A stretch of DNA of 64,000 nt from Methylocapsa acidiphila B2. Its GTDB lineage: Bacteria; Pseudomonadota; Alphaproteobacteria; Rhizobiales; Beijerinckiaceae. The notes below the pieces were generated by a model. The model ran no database searches, had not been told where the DNA came from, and was given only the letters and a program-made list of their open reading frames with translations. The first letter of the stretch is position 1, and every line of letters begins with the position of its first letter. The stretch is taken from positions 3,822,004 to 3,886,003 of the forward strand of contig NZ_KE386496.1 of assembly GCF_000427445.1 (NCBI RefSeq), written 5' to 3'. A program made the position numbers and the translations under genes. Positions 1 through 8,603 of the stretch are shown here, in pieces.

Positions 1-2
1 GC

Positions 3-953
3 CATGCAAAGCTGATCATCGTCGGGTCGGGGCCGGCTGGCTATACGGCGGCCATTTACTCAGCGCGGGCTTTGTTGGAGCCGCTTTTGATTTCCGGCTT
101 CGAGCCCGGCGGCCAGCTCATGATCACGACGGATGTCGAGAATTATCCAGGCTTCGCCGCGCCGATCCAAGGCCCCTGGCTGATGGAGCAGATGAAGGCC
201 CAGGCCAAACATGTCGGCGCCCGCATGGTCTCCGACCATATCGTGTCGGTCGATCTCGGACGGCGTCCTTTCGAATTGAAAGGAGACAGCGGCGCGACCT
301 ATTCCTGCGACGCAATGGTGATCGCGACCGGCGCCAAGGCGAAATGGCTCGAGATCCCCTCCGAGACCAAGTTCAAGGGCTATGGGGTATCCGCCTGCGC
401 GACCTGCGATGGATTTTTCTACCGCGGCAAGCCGGTCGTCGTCGTCGGGGGAGGCAATTCTGCCGTTGAGGAGGCGCTCTATCTGAGCCATCTCGCGAGC
501 AAGGTGACGGTGGTTCACCGCCGCAGTTCGTTCCGGGCCGAGCGCATTCTGCAGGAGCGCTTGCTCAATAGGCCCAATGTCGACGTCATTTGGGACCATG
601 CCGTGGACGAGATCGGCGGCGACGCCGATCCTTTGGGCGTCACCCATGTGCGCCTCAAGCATGTTGAGACGGGAGCCACGCGCGAGATCCAGACGCATGG
701 CGTCTTCGTCGCGATTGGTCATAAGCCGGCCTCGGATCTTTTCATCGGTCAGCTCGAGGTCAAGCCGAATGGCTACATCAAAACCGCGCCCAACTCGACC
801 GCGACGAATGTGCCTGGCGTCTTCGCTGCAGGCGACGTCGCCGATGAGGTCTATCGTCAGGCCGTGACGGCTGCGGGCCTCGGCTGCATGGCGGCTCTTG
901 AAGCCGAGCGCTGGCTCGCGGCGCAGGCCGACGCGCGGGCGGCGGCGGAATGA
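3..953 (+). CDS. trxB: Thioredoxin reductase (5' partial)
   Basis: NADPH-dependent flavoenzyme that reduces thioredoxin in the cytoplasm. The reading frame is open from base 3 and the true start lies upstream of the window. The visible N-terminus carries the FAD-binding GxGxxG (VGSGPAGYTAAIYSAR). The redox-active CATC pair sits in the central NADPH domain (ACATCDGFF), followed by a second Rossmann motif (VVGGGNSAVEEA) and the C-terminal FAD motif GDV. About 316 residues are visible, close to the family's usual 315-330, so only a few residues are missing. The gene ends with TGA and is followed by a 450-base gap with a palindromic repeat. The family call is secure; the start cannot be seen. Confidence 0.95.
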   Translation, partial: HAKLIIVGSGPAGYTAAIYSARALLEPLLISGFEPGGQLMITTDVENYPGFAAPIQGPWLMEQMKAQAKHVGARMVSDHIVSVDLGRRPFELKGDSGATYSCDAMVIATGAKAKWLEIPSETKFKGYGVSACATCDGFFYRGKPVVVVGGGNSAVEEALYLSHLASKVTVVHRRSSFRAERILQERLLNRPNVDVIWDHAVDEIGGDADPLGVTHVRLKHVETGATREIQTHGVFVAIGHKPASDLFIGQLEVKPNGYIKTAPNSTATNVPGVFAAGDVADEVYRQAVTAAGLGCMAALEAERWLAAQADARAAAE

Positions 954-1251
954 GCGGCGGGCTCTGAAAGTCCGTGGTTCTTCCTGAACATTCGCGGATG
1001 GTCGCGCCTGTCATTTATCGGTAAATTGCATTCAATAGACATGAGCGCCGACGCGATTGACGCGGGTTGCGCTTCCGTTGCGGTCCGCGCGCCTGTCCGG
1101 CGTTGGACACGCCCAAAAATAGTCTGCTCTTTAGTTCATTGCCGGCGCGATTGATTCGTCTGATCTGGGGAAAGCTGCGCGCCGCGAACCTTTGAGCAGG
1201 CCGGCGTCTTTCTGTGGGGAGTGGAATGGGGATTTTCCGCATTCCCGTATA

Positions 1252-1350
1252 GAGCATATTCTGATCGACTTTTCCGATCAGAATATGCTCCAACCCTTTG
1301 ATATAAAGCGAGTTCTTGTCGATTGGACGTCCAGTCGGAACGCGCTCTAG
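1252..1350. repeat. Two-part palindromic repeat, copy 1
   Basis: A perfect 16-base stem (left arm 1252-1267, right arm 1275-1290) with a 7-base loop is followed by a second, imperfect palindrome (about 1308-1348) containing the core GTCGATTGGACG and ending in AACGCGCTC. The same second part recurs at 3051-3100 and 8530-8601, with degenerate forms elsewhere. It lies in the 450-base gap between trxB and the phosphohexomutase gene, which holds no other gene that I can support. Confidence 0.75.
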
Positions 1351-1412
1351 ATGATCGTGATTCAACAGGGTTCGGCGTCCGCCGACCTTCGAGCTCTTGA
1401 GGAATGGAAATC

Positions 1413-2912
1413 ATGTTTCCGAAGCCCGCGCCACAACTCGACGCCAACACCTACGCCTATGAGACGCTTCCCATGGTGAAGCCGACGGGATTTCGTGAAT
1501 ATGACGCGCGCTGGATCTTCGAGAAGGAGATCAACCTCATGGGCGTGCAGGCGCTGGGCTTGGGGCTCGGAACCTTGCTTCGCGACATGGGCGTCAAGCC
1601 GGAGCTCGTGACGGGCCACGACTTTCGCGCCTATTCGAGCTCAATCAAATACGCCTTGATCAATGGCTTGATGGCGGCGGGCGTCAAGGTTCATGACATC
1701 GGGCTCGCGCTTTCGCCAATGGCCTATTTCGCCCAGTTCGAGCTCGACGTTCCGGCTGTCGCGATGGTGACGGCCTCTCACAATGACAATGGCTGGACCG
1801 GCGTCAAAATGGGCGCGCAACGACCCGTCACCTTTGGCCCTGATGAAATGAGCCGGCTGAAGGAGATCGTGCTTGAGGGAAAATATCGCTACGCCGAGGG
1901 CGGCTCCTACCGATTCGTCGAGGATTTTCCGGCTCGCTACATCGCCGACCTGACCAACCGCCCGAAAATTGCGCGCAAGCTGAAAGTCGTCGCGGCCTGC
2001 GGCAATGGCACCGCCGGGGCCTTCGCGCCGAAAGTGCTGGAAATGCTCGGCTGCGAGGTCGTCCCGCTCGATGCGGAGCTCGACTACACCTTTCCCCACT
2101 ACAATCCAAATCCAGAAGACCTGCAGATGCTGCACGCGATGGCCGATAAGGTGCGGGAGACAGGCGCCGACGTCGGCCTCGGCTTCGATGGCGACGGAGA
2201 CCGCTGCGGCGTCGTCGATAATCGCGGCGAGGAGATCTTTGCCGATAAAATAGGAGTCATGCTGGCGCGGGATCTCGCCAAGCTGCATCCCGGCGCGACA
2301 TTCGTTGTCGACGTCAAGTCGACAGGATTGTTCGCGACTGATCCCGAACTGCTCGCGCGAGGCGTCAAGGCCGATTATTGGAAGACCGGGCATTCCTACA
2401 TCAAGCGCCGGGTCACTGATCTGGGCGCGCTGGCCGGGTTTGAGAAATCCGGCCATTTCTTCTTTAACGCGCCGGTCGGGCGCGGCTATGACGACGGCAT
2501 CCTCACGGCCATCCATGTCATTGAGATGCTCGACCGCAATCCGCAGAAATCAATGGCCGAGCTCTATGACGAATTGCCTAAGACCTGGGGATCGCCGACT
2601 ATGTCGCCGCATTGCGACGATGAGAAGAAATATGGCGTCGTCGAAAAAGTGCTCGCGCGCTTCAAGGGCATGGAAGCGAATGGCGAGTTGCTGATTGGAC
2701 AAAAAATTCGTGACCTTGTGACCGTCAATGGCGTGCGCGTGACCGCGCAGGACGGCACCTGGGGGCTGGTCCGCGCATCGTCGAACAAGCCCGAGCTGGT
2801 CGTCGTTGTCGAGAGCCCGGTGTCGGAGGCGAGAATGCGCGAAATGTTCGCGGCGGTCGACGGCGTCTTGCGCGAAAGCCCCGAGGTCGGCGCCTATAAT
2901 CAGACGATTTGA
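1413..2912 (+). CDS. Phosphomannomutase/phosphoglucomutase
   Basis: Alpha-D-phosphohexomutase that interconverts mannose-1-P/mannose-6-P and/or glucose-1-P/glucose-6-P, feeding nucleotide sugars for polysaccharide or LPS. The catalytic phosphoserine loop is TASHNDNG (Ser about residue 122). The Mg-binding loop is DGDGDR (about 259-264). The C-terminal phosphate-binding region includes VRASSNKPELVVVVES. At about 499 residues it has the usual four-domain length. An ATG at 1404 is possible, but it overlaps the likely ribosome site GAGGA (1399-1403), which is 9 bases before the ATG at 1413; I therefore prefer 1413. Substrate preference cannot be read from sequence. Envelope-type genes follow downstream, which fits a role in sugar supply. 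Confidence 0.9.
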   Translation: MFPKPAPQLDANTYAYETLPMVKPTGFREYDARWIFEKEINLMGVQALGLGLGTLLRDMGVKPELVTGHDFRAYSSSIKYALINGLMAAGVKVHDIGLALSPMAYFAQFELDVPAVAMVTASHNDNGWTGVKMGAQRPVTFGPDEMSRLKEIVLEGKYRYAEGGSYRFVEDFPARYIADLTNRPKIARKLKVVAACGNGTAGAFAPKVLEMLGCEVVPLDAELDYTFPHYNPNPEDLQMLHAMADKVRETGADVGLGFDGDGDRCGVVDNRGEEIFADKIGVMLARDLAKLHPGATFVVDVKSTGLFATDPELLARGVKADYWKTGHSYIKRRVTDLGALAGFEKSGHFFFNAPVGRGYDDGILTAIHVIEMLDRNPQKSMAELYDELPKTWGSPTMSPHCDDEKKYGVVEKVLARFKGMEANGELLIGQKIRDLVTVNGVRVTAQDGTWGLVRASSNKPELVVVVESPVSEARMREMFAAVDGVLRESPEVGAYNQTI

Positions 2913-2996
2913 TCCGCGGGGCGTTCATAGCATCGTGCGTTGGGCTTTCCCCGACGGCACGCAAGTAGCGAAAAACTGAATCGGGTTTATCGGCAT

Positions 2997-3100
2997 TGAG
3001 ACATCGGATAATTCGATGTCTCATCAGACCCTGTTACGACGTATCGATCTGGAGCGCGCTCCTGTCGATTGGATGATTGCATCCAATTGAAACGCGCTCC
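2997..3100. repeat. Two-part palindromic repeat, copy 2
   Basis: Hairpin with perfect 10-base arms (2997-3006 and 3014-3023, 7-base loop), then after about 27 bases a second palindrome (3051-3100) sharing CTGTCGATTGGATG and AACGCGCTCC with copy 1. It fills most of the 216-base gap between the phosphohexomutase stop and the end of the beta-helix remnant. Confidence 0.7.
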
Positions 3101-3128
3101 AGGCGCCGGAGAGAGGGACAGGGCGCGA

Positions 3129-3584
3129 TCAAGGGCCGACAAGCGTGCCCGTCGATGCTTGCGTCGTCGTCTTCCAGATTTTTGTGTCGGCAACGAGCTT
3201 GGACATATTGCTCGCATTGATAAGCGCGATTGTCGAGCCCGTCGTGATGGTCGAATTCCAGATCACGGTATTGAGGTCGCCGGTGCTCAAGCCAAAATTG
3301 ATTGGGCAATTCACGCAGATGTCGTTCTGGAAAATCGTTCCGACGACTGGCTTGACGCTTTGCTCGACATAGTCTGCTGTGGGATTCTGATAGACTGTAC
3401 TGTTGAGATAACCCTCATTAAAGTCGCGCCACGGCGTATTTGTCCGCGCGGTGATCTTATTGTTGCGAATTTCGACGCCGTCGACGGCCAAGCCCCAGAA
3501 CTGATTTGGCCGAATTAGAGCGAAGTTCACCACGATATTCGAGCCGAACAGACTTTTCGTGTTGGTCAAGGTATTATTGTATAT
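3129..3584 (-). pseudogene. 3' remnant of beta-helix protein, cut off by an in-frame stop
   Basis: This stretch is in the same frame as the 704-residue gene just upstream on the minus strand, from which it is separated by one TAA (3585-3587). Reading through gives ...RVHNI-stop-IYNNTLTNTKS..., and the residues after the stop continue the same N-rich beta-helix pattern (VEIRNNKITARTN, TVIWNSTITTG). It contributes about 151 residues. The first ATG after the stop (3569) has no convincing ribosome site, so independent expression is unlikely. Either the gene carries a recent nonsense change or the stop is a sequencing error; a functional shorter protein is also possible. Confidence 0.7.
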
Positions 3585-5699
3585 TTAGATGTTGTGCACC
3601 CTACCGAAATGGAATTGCGCGCCATTCGTCCCATTCATCGCCCGCTGGTCTGGTCGCACGATGACGCCGCCGTTGTCGGTCATGGCGTTCGAGAAGATTG
3701 ATGTGTTGAGAAACGTGCCTGCCCATAGCACGATGCCTCGTGGATTGCCAGACATGGTGTTGGAGCGAATGAGCGCGTTCTCCAGAGACGGCACGTCGAT
3801 TGCAAAGCGATCTCCAGGCGATGGAATGACGTCCCAGGGCTGGTCGATCGTGAACGTGTTGTTGTTGCGAGATACAATGTGGCGAATCTGGCCAGCGCCC
3901 GCGCCGCTGACGATGCTCACCACCGAATTGGGATAATAGTTCCAGGAGCAGACGCCGGTGCACCGCGAATCGTCGGCGATGGACAGGGCCGTCGCCGAGG
4001 TCGCCGTGCCGCTGTCCGTCCTTGGATTAGGTCCGCCGCCCTCGCTCAGGACAGTCTCGCCATCGTCCCAGTTATATTTCAGCGCATTGCCCGCAGTATC
4101 GAAAATATTGCTGTTAATTACGAGATTCTTGCCGAAATTGACGCTGACTTGCCGGCCGGGCGTGCGCTCGACGACGGCGCCGACAGTGATCGGATTCGTG
4201 CCATATGGATAGGGCCAGCTTGTCTGGGCCGAAGTCGCGACCATTAGATCGGCGTTGCGGGTGAAATGATTGCCTTCGATGACGGCATTGGTCAAACTAT
4301 CCATTTGGTTTTGGCCGCTCGACCAGGACACCATATTTTGGAAAAATAGAAAATTGCTTGCTTGTTGAATTATAATAGGACCAACGCCGCTAGCGCCATT
4401 TGCATTGGGGTTTTGGCTATTGGGCGACTGTTTGATCGTGCAGGTCACGATCGCGATTTTGTCGCCCTGGAGATTAATGGACTGGCCGCTGCCGAGATCC
4501 CAATTGACGCGCAGAAGGGCGATCTTGCTCGCCGAACCATGGTTGACGGTCGAGCTTACGACGATCTGGCTCGTCTTGTCGACATTTTGTAGGGAGAGGT
4601 CCGTGATGCCGGAGAGATTGGTCCCGGGCGGCCAGTAGATTGCGAAGAATTGGTAGGACGAGCCTTGCGGCGTCGTCGGACCATAGACGATCTTGGTGTC
4701 GGCGGCGCTGTGGCCTTTCAACATGACGCCGGATTTCAAGGTTAGCCCAACGCCTGCCGGAGAGGCCAGGCGATAGGTCCCGGCCGGAAGATAGACGAGG
4801 CCGCCGCCATGCGAGGCGGCAGTGTTAATCGCGAGCTGGATCGCCCAGGTCGCGTCGGTCACGCCGTCACCCTTGGCGTGAACGTTTAGGGACGGATCGC
4901 TGGTCACGTCATAGACATGGTGGTCGTTCTCGTTGGTTCCGGCGACGCCGGCCTTGTAGCCTGGCCCGTTCTGATAAATAAAATCGACGCCCCATGCCTG
5001 GCGTACTCCAAAATGATCGACGCCGATTGCGCGCCCAAGAACAGTGTTGTCTGCCGTTGTGGATCCATATCCATTGTCGACGACAAGTTTGTAGGTTCGC
5101 CCTGCGGCAATGCCGCTCGGAGCGATCAGGTAGAGCTGATACGCGTCGTTCGACGCGCTTGTGTTCACCGTAGCGGCGAGGGACGTATTGGTCTGAGTGT
5201 CCACAAAGGCAACCTTTGGCGTCGTCCCGTTGACATAAAGGTTTCTACCGAAGATTCGAAAAAGCATGCCGCCCATGACTTCTTGATCGCTGAATTGCAT
5301 AGGATGAGGTGCATTGATGAGGACATGGGCGCTCGTCGTCGAGCCGTCGGACACCCAGATCTCATAGACGTCGAAGACTTGGCCTTTCGGCACCTGAAAT
5401 GCGACTGAGGTGCTTTGACCCCGCAAGGTCGGGATGGCTAGAGGCTTCGTTTGGTGCGCTGGCTTGAGGAAGATCTGCGGCGCAGCGCCGAAGCCAGTTC
5501 CCGTGAGGCTGATGACGTCGCCCGCCTTTGCAGAGAAAGGCTGATTAAAGATGACCGGGGTCGCTGAGGCGGCGACCGCAGAGGCGAGAAGGAACAGCGG
5601 CGCTACAGCAACCCGGCTGACCCATTGCGCGATCCGCTCCGCTGGCGACGTGATAATCGCGCGTGACCAATTGTTTGACATTCTCATCAACCGCTCCAA
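3585..5699 (-). CDS. Secreted pectate-lyase-3-like parallel beta-helix protein (truncated)
   Basis: Predicted exported protein of 704 residues. An N-terminal hydrophobic segment ending in ASAVAASA is a likely signal peptide. An IPT/TIG-like beta-sandwich follows (FSAKAGDVISLTGTGFG). From about residue 270 comes a right-handed beta-helix with the pectate_lyase_3 entry motif (AKGDGVTDATWAIQ...GGGLVYLPAGTYRL). Later turns are rich in N, S and T. Proteins of this type bind, cleave or epimerise polysaccharide; no catalytic residues can be assigned here. The in-frame TAA at 3585-3587 removes about 150 C-terminal residues that remain readable downstream. A glycosyltransferase and a second beta-helix protein lie 1.3-5 kb away, suggesting surface polysaccharide work. 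The enzymatic activity is unknown. Confidence 0.8.
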   Translation of the reverse strand: MERLMRMSNNWSRAIITSPAERIAQWVSRVAVAPLFLLASAVAASATPVIFNQPFSAKAGDVISLTGTGFGAAPQIFLKPAHQTKPLAIPTLRGQSTSVAFQVPKGQVFDVYEIWVSDGSTTSAHVLINAPHPMQFSDQEVMGGMLFRIFGRNLYVNGTTPKVAFVDTQTNTSLAATVNTSASNDAYQLYLIAPSGIAAGRTYKLVVDNGYGSTTADNTVLGRAIGVDHFGVRQAWGVDFIYQNGPGYKAGVAGTNENDHHVYDVTSDPSLNVHAKGDGVTDATWAIQLAINTAASHGGGLVYLPAGTYRLASPAGVGLTLKSGVMLKGHSAADTKIVYGPTTPQGSSYQFFAIYWPPGTNLSGITDLSLQNVDKTSQIVVSSTVNHGSASKIALLRVNWDLGSGQSINLQGDKIAIVTCTIKQSPNSQNPNANGASGVGPIIIQQASNFLFFQNMVSWSSGQNQMDSLTNAVIEGNHFTRNADLMVATSAQTSWPYPYGTNPITVGAVVERTPGRQVSVNFGKNLVINSNIFDTAGNALKYNWDDGETVLSEGGGPNPRTDSGTATSATALSIADDSRCTGVCSWNYYPNSVVSIVSGAGAGQIRHIVSRNNNTFTIDQPWDVIPSPGDRFAIDVPSLENALIRSNTMSGNPRGIVLWAGTFLNTSIFSNAMTDNGGVIVRPDQRAMNGTNGAQFHFGRVHNI

Positions 5700-6364
5700 T
5701 CAACACTGAGAGTTTTACTCAACAACGCTTCGTCACGCGTAGAATAACGCTACGTCAGCGACGAGGTGACGTTAATGGAAGCATCCAGCTCTGTAGGTTG
5801 CGTTGACACAGTGAGTCGAATTGAAGAGTAGTTTTTCATAAACCTTTAGGCGTCGAGGAACAGCTTCCTCGCGGCATAGAGAGTCCGCCGGCAAATCTGT
5901 CGCGGAAGCCGGTCGATCAATGCGTCGCGTCCGTCGTCATGGCCTGAAGCGACGGTGTGATCCGCAATGGCGACGGATCGAGGAAGCGGGGATGGGCGTC
6001 GGGCCAGAAGGCGCTATGCGCGGCCGCGTTTTTCGGCGGCGCTGGCGCGCATCTATTGGAAGCTTGGGTCAGGAATTCCTAAAGAGCGTGACCCGAATCG
6101 CTCGGTGCAAATTAACGCTTTGGCGATGTGGGGCAATGTGAGTTGGATCGTCGAATTCTGGATCAGCGCTGAATGCGTTCCGCCTTGTGGCGCGCGGCTT
6201 GTTGATCCACTCGGTTGCGTTGGTTTGGATATGCAATTATCGGCGGCGTTTGCGATTGCTCTATGCGAGCGATCGTCGGTCGCTGTAGGTTTGACGGAGG
6301 AGGCGCTTGCGTGAGTTCTTCTATATTGCCGCCGACCTAACCAGGTCTTGGTTCGATCCCTCGG
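5700..6364. other. Intergenic gap, no supported gene
   Basis: 665 bases between the beta-helix gene start and the small hypothetical gene. Several short open frames run on the plus strand (e.g. 5967-6314), but none has a convincing ribosome site or recognisable protein, and their composition is Arg/Trp-rich like a wrong frame. The part near 5700-5780 probably carries the promoter of the beta-helix gene. Confidence 0.5.
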
Positions 6365-6880
6365 TCACGGCGAGCCGAGCGCCGCTGATCGCGTCGGTTC
6401 TTCGTCGCGGCCGGCGTCGAGGATCCATGTGCGTCCGCAAAACGCCACATAAAGCCGTTCCTGGCCGAGTGCGGCGCCGAGCTCTACCGCAAGTTCATTC
6501 AGCATAGCCTCGATGTCGCTATCAGACAGATGACCGAGATAGGCATGGACGGCCTCGCCAGCGAAGATTGCGACCGGCTCGCGGTCGGAGCCGACGGAGC
6601 CATCAGGCCGAGGCCAAGCATAGGTCACTTCCGCGCGCGCGAACATGCCGGAGAGCGCCGGCAGTCCCGCGCCGACCCGCCGCCTCATCCAGGCCCGTGC
6701 GGTCCGCACGGCTTCGGAAATGTCAAAGACGCGGCCTTCCGGATCCCAGCCTTCTCGAAGGCCGACGGTGATCCTGAAATCGCGGCGCGGCCCCATGGAG
6801 CCGGCGACGACTCTATAATCTTCCCGCCGGGGCGGCGCAGCCGCGGAGTTCTCGTCGTTCGGCAAGCGTTTAGCTCCCAT
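6365..6880 (-). CDS. Hypothetical protein
   Basis: 171-residue soluble protein that I do not recognise. Its composition is that of a real protein rather than a shadow frame: a central run has alternating hydrophobic and charged residues (FRITVGLREGWDPEG, ARAEVTYAWPRPDG) and a C-terminal helix followed by a strand (DIEAMLNELAVELGAALGQ, RLYVAFCGRTWILD). No signal peptide or membrane segment is seen. The first 20 residues are poorly ordered (N, A, P, R), so the true start may be further in. It stands alone between gaps on both sides. No function is proposed. Confidence 0.55.
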   Translation of the reverse strand: MGAKRLPNDENSAAAPPRREDYRVVAGSMGPRRDFRITVGLREGWDPEGRVFDISEAVRTARAWMRRRVGAGLPALSGMFARAEVTYAWPRPDGSVGSDREPVAIFAGEAVHAYLGHLSDSDIEAMLNELAVELGAALGQERLYVAFCGRTWILDAGRDEEPTRSAALGSP

Positions 6881-7017
6881 GTCACGCGCATTCCGGCCCG
6901 GCCACGCGGTTTGCTCAATGGGGCTCTCGCCGAGGCCTTAAACCTCTCAAGATAGCGAATGGCGTTCCATTATCTTCGATGCGAGGCGTCGATCGGGTGT
7001 TGAAACGATGCTCTCAG

Positions 7018-8052
7018 TCAGATCAGCCGGTTTATTTTTGCAAATTCGTCAATGTGCCGTGCAACCGCTTGCGGCGTGCGCGCCGCCGCATAGGCCTCGA
7101 TGTTCCGGCATAGCGCATCGCGCTGGGCCAATACGCTTGTGATCGCGTCAAATATTTCGGACTCATCTGTAAATAGAGCTCCGATCTGAATAGGATTTAA
7201 AACTTGCTTTCGAAAGACTGGGTAATCAGGACAAACAATATTTGCGCCGCATTCGATGGCGTTCACGATGACCCCACTCGATCTATAGTAGTAATTATCA
7301 TAGCTATAATTTAAAATTACGACATCACAGCTAGAGAGTGCTTTTGCATAGGCTTCTGGCGTGGACGTATCGACAATTTCAATTGTGTTTACAATACAGT
7401 CGAGAGCCTTCTCGAGTTCTGCGCTATTCGACGAACCGAGCATAATGTCGATGTCGGCATGTTGCTGTAGGGCGATCAGATAGGGAATCAGCTTTGCGAT
7501 CCCTTTCTCCGGCCGATATTCGCCGATCGCGCCCACCCGCCTTTTTTGCCTCGACGTCGGCGCAGTTCCGGGAGCGACCGGAACCACGACGTTTGGCAAA
7601 TAGAAGAATTGCTCTCGCCTGATTGGAACGCCTAATTTTTCCAGGCCGTCCATTCCTTCAAGAAAGACGAATTTGAAGTTCATTCTGCAGAGGAGGGTCA
7701 AAGCGAATCGTTGCGTCTTGAGCGTCAGCGCTTTCTGCAAATTATGATTGACGATGAAGCAAATTTTTTTCCTGGCCGGCGCGGCAAGAAGCGCGACGCA
7801 AATCAAAGGGACGCTCAGAAACTCTCGCGCTATAATGAGGTCATGGGTTCTCGATGCGCGCACAAGCGACAAAACAAAGAGTATATGCTGATAAATGACG
7901 ATAACGGGACGCAATAATCGTCTGGGTTTTCCGCGCAGAAATGTAAAAAGCAGCGTAACATCGGGCAGCCCAATGACGTCGAACTTCGTCTTCGTAAATG
8001 AACGGGCCAGCAAAATATGGTCGAGGACCTCATGAAAGCTGTAGGTGCGCAT
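7018..8052 (-). CDS. Glycosyltransferase (GT4-like, GT-B fold)
   Basis: 344 residues, probably transferring a sugar to a cell-surface glycan. The C-terminal half has GT4-like features: GAIGEYRPEKGI at the start of the nucleotide-sugar domain, and a donor-site region with YRSSGVIVNAIECGANIVCPD in the place of the usual E-x7-E loop. The N-terminal half has hydrophobic strands (VIVIYQHILFVLSLV, LICVALLAA). The start ATG has AAGAAGG 7 bases upstream. Base composition is visibly more AT-rich than the surroundings, which may mark acquired DNA. The lone gene sits between two secreted beta-helix genes, consistent with an exopolysaccharide locus. Acceptor and donor are unknown. Confidence 0.7.
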   Translation of the reverse strand: MRTYSFHEVLDHILLARSFTKTKFDVIGLPDVTLLFTFLRGKPRRLLRPVIVIYQHILFVLSLVRASRTHDLIIAREFLSVPLICVALLAAPARKKICFIVNHNLQKALTLKTQRFALTLLCRMNFKFVFLEGMDGLEKLGVPIRREQFFYLPNVVVPVAPGTAPTSRQKRRVGAIGEYRPEKGIAKLIPYLIALQQHADIDIMLGSSNSAELEKALDCIVNTIEIVDTSTPEAYAKALSSCDVVILNYSYDNYYYRSSGVIVNAIECGANIVCPDYPVFRKQVLNPIQIGALFTDESEIFDAITSVLAQRDALCRNIEAYAAARTPQAVARHIDEFAKINRLI

Positions 8053-8495
8053 GCAGTCGCCTTCTTTTTATTGTTAAATAACCTGACGGCGCGTCGCGGT
8101 TGGAAAGCCGGTGCAATTGCCTTGTGATTTCAAGAATCGATCCGTCCCAAGGACGGGAGACTGACTTTACCGCCTCGGCGAGTCCAGGCCGAGCCCGATG
8201 CTGCAAGCTCATAGCATGAAGCACAGGGCTGTGCATCGCGCCTGGACAAAGGGCGGAGAGCTGCGCTCGAGGCGATGGCCTATCATTTCAAGACAATAAG
8301 GACACTCTGGAGATGAAATCTCCGACAGGTTTCGTCAAGCCTTAAATGGCGGCGCGAAACCGTTCGGACGACACTGTTGGCCTGGTCTCTTGCGAAGGAA
8401 ATTCGGGCCGGCGCGGTTTGGCGTCGGCCCGAGGCTTGGGAATGGTTTTGGGCCTTCAAGCATGTTCGGAAAAGGCGATCGACGTTCTTGGCGCT
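8053..8495. other. Intergenic gap, no supported gene
   Basis: About 440 bases between the glycosyltransferase start and repeat copy 3. Short open frames on both strands show no recognisable product. The segment just above 8053 should contain the glycosyltransferase promoter. Confidence 0.45.
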
Positions 8496-8601
8496 CAGAC
8501 ATTCGGATCTATCCGAAGTCTCATGAGAACCTGCTCGAGCTTATTGATCTGGCGCGCGTTTTGGTCGATTGGACGCGCCCGTCCAATCGGGGCGCGCTCG
8601 A
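8496..8601. repeat. Two-part palindromic repeat, copy 3
   Basis: A hairpin near 8498-8522 (arms about 10-11 bases, with the TTCGGA/TCCGAA core) is followed by a second palindrome (about 8530-8601) with GGTCGATTGGACGCGCC and GGGGCGCGCTCGAA, closely matching the second part of copies 1 and 2. It ends immediately beside the stop codon of the minus-strand beta-helix gene and could act as its transcription terminator or 3'-end stabiliser. Confidence 0.7.
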
Positions 8602-8603
8602 AC

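Noticed and set aside
60-722. Long minus-strand open frame antisense to trxB
   Set aside because: It is the shadow of a strongly conserved gene, has no ribosome site and no family features.
5920-6314. Short plus-strand frames upstream of the hypothetical gene
   Set aside because: Arg/Trp-rich, no ribosome site, no recognisable domain.
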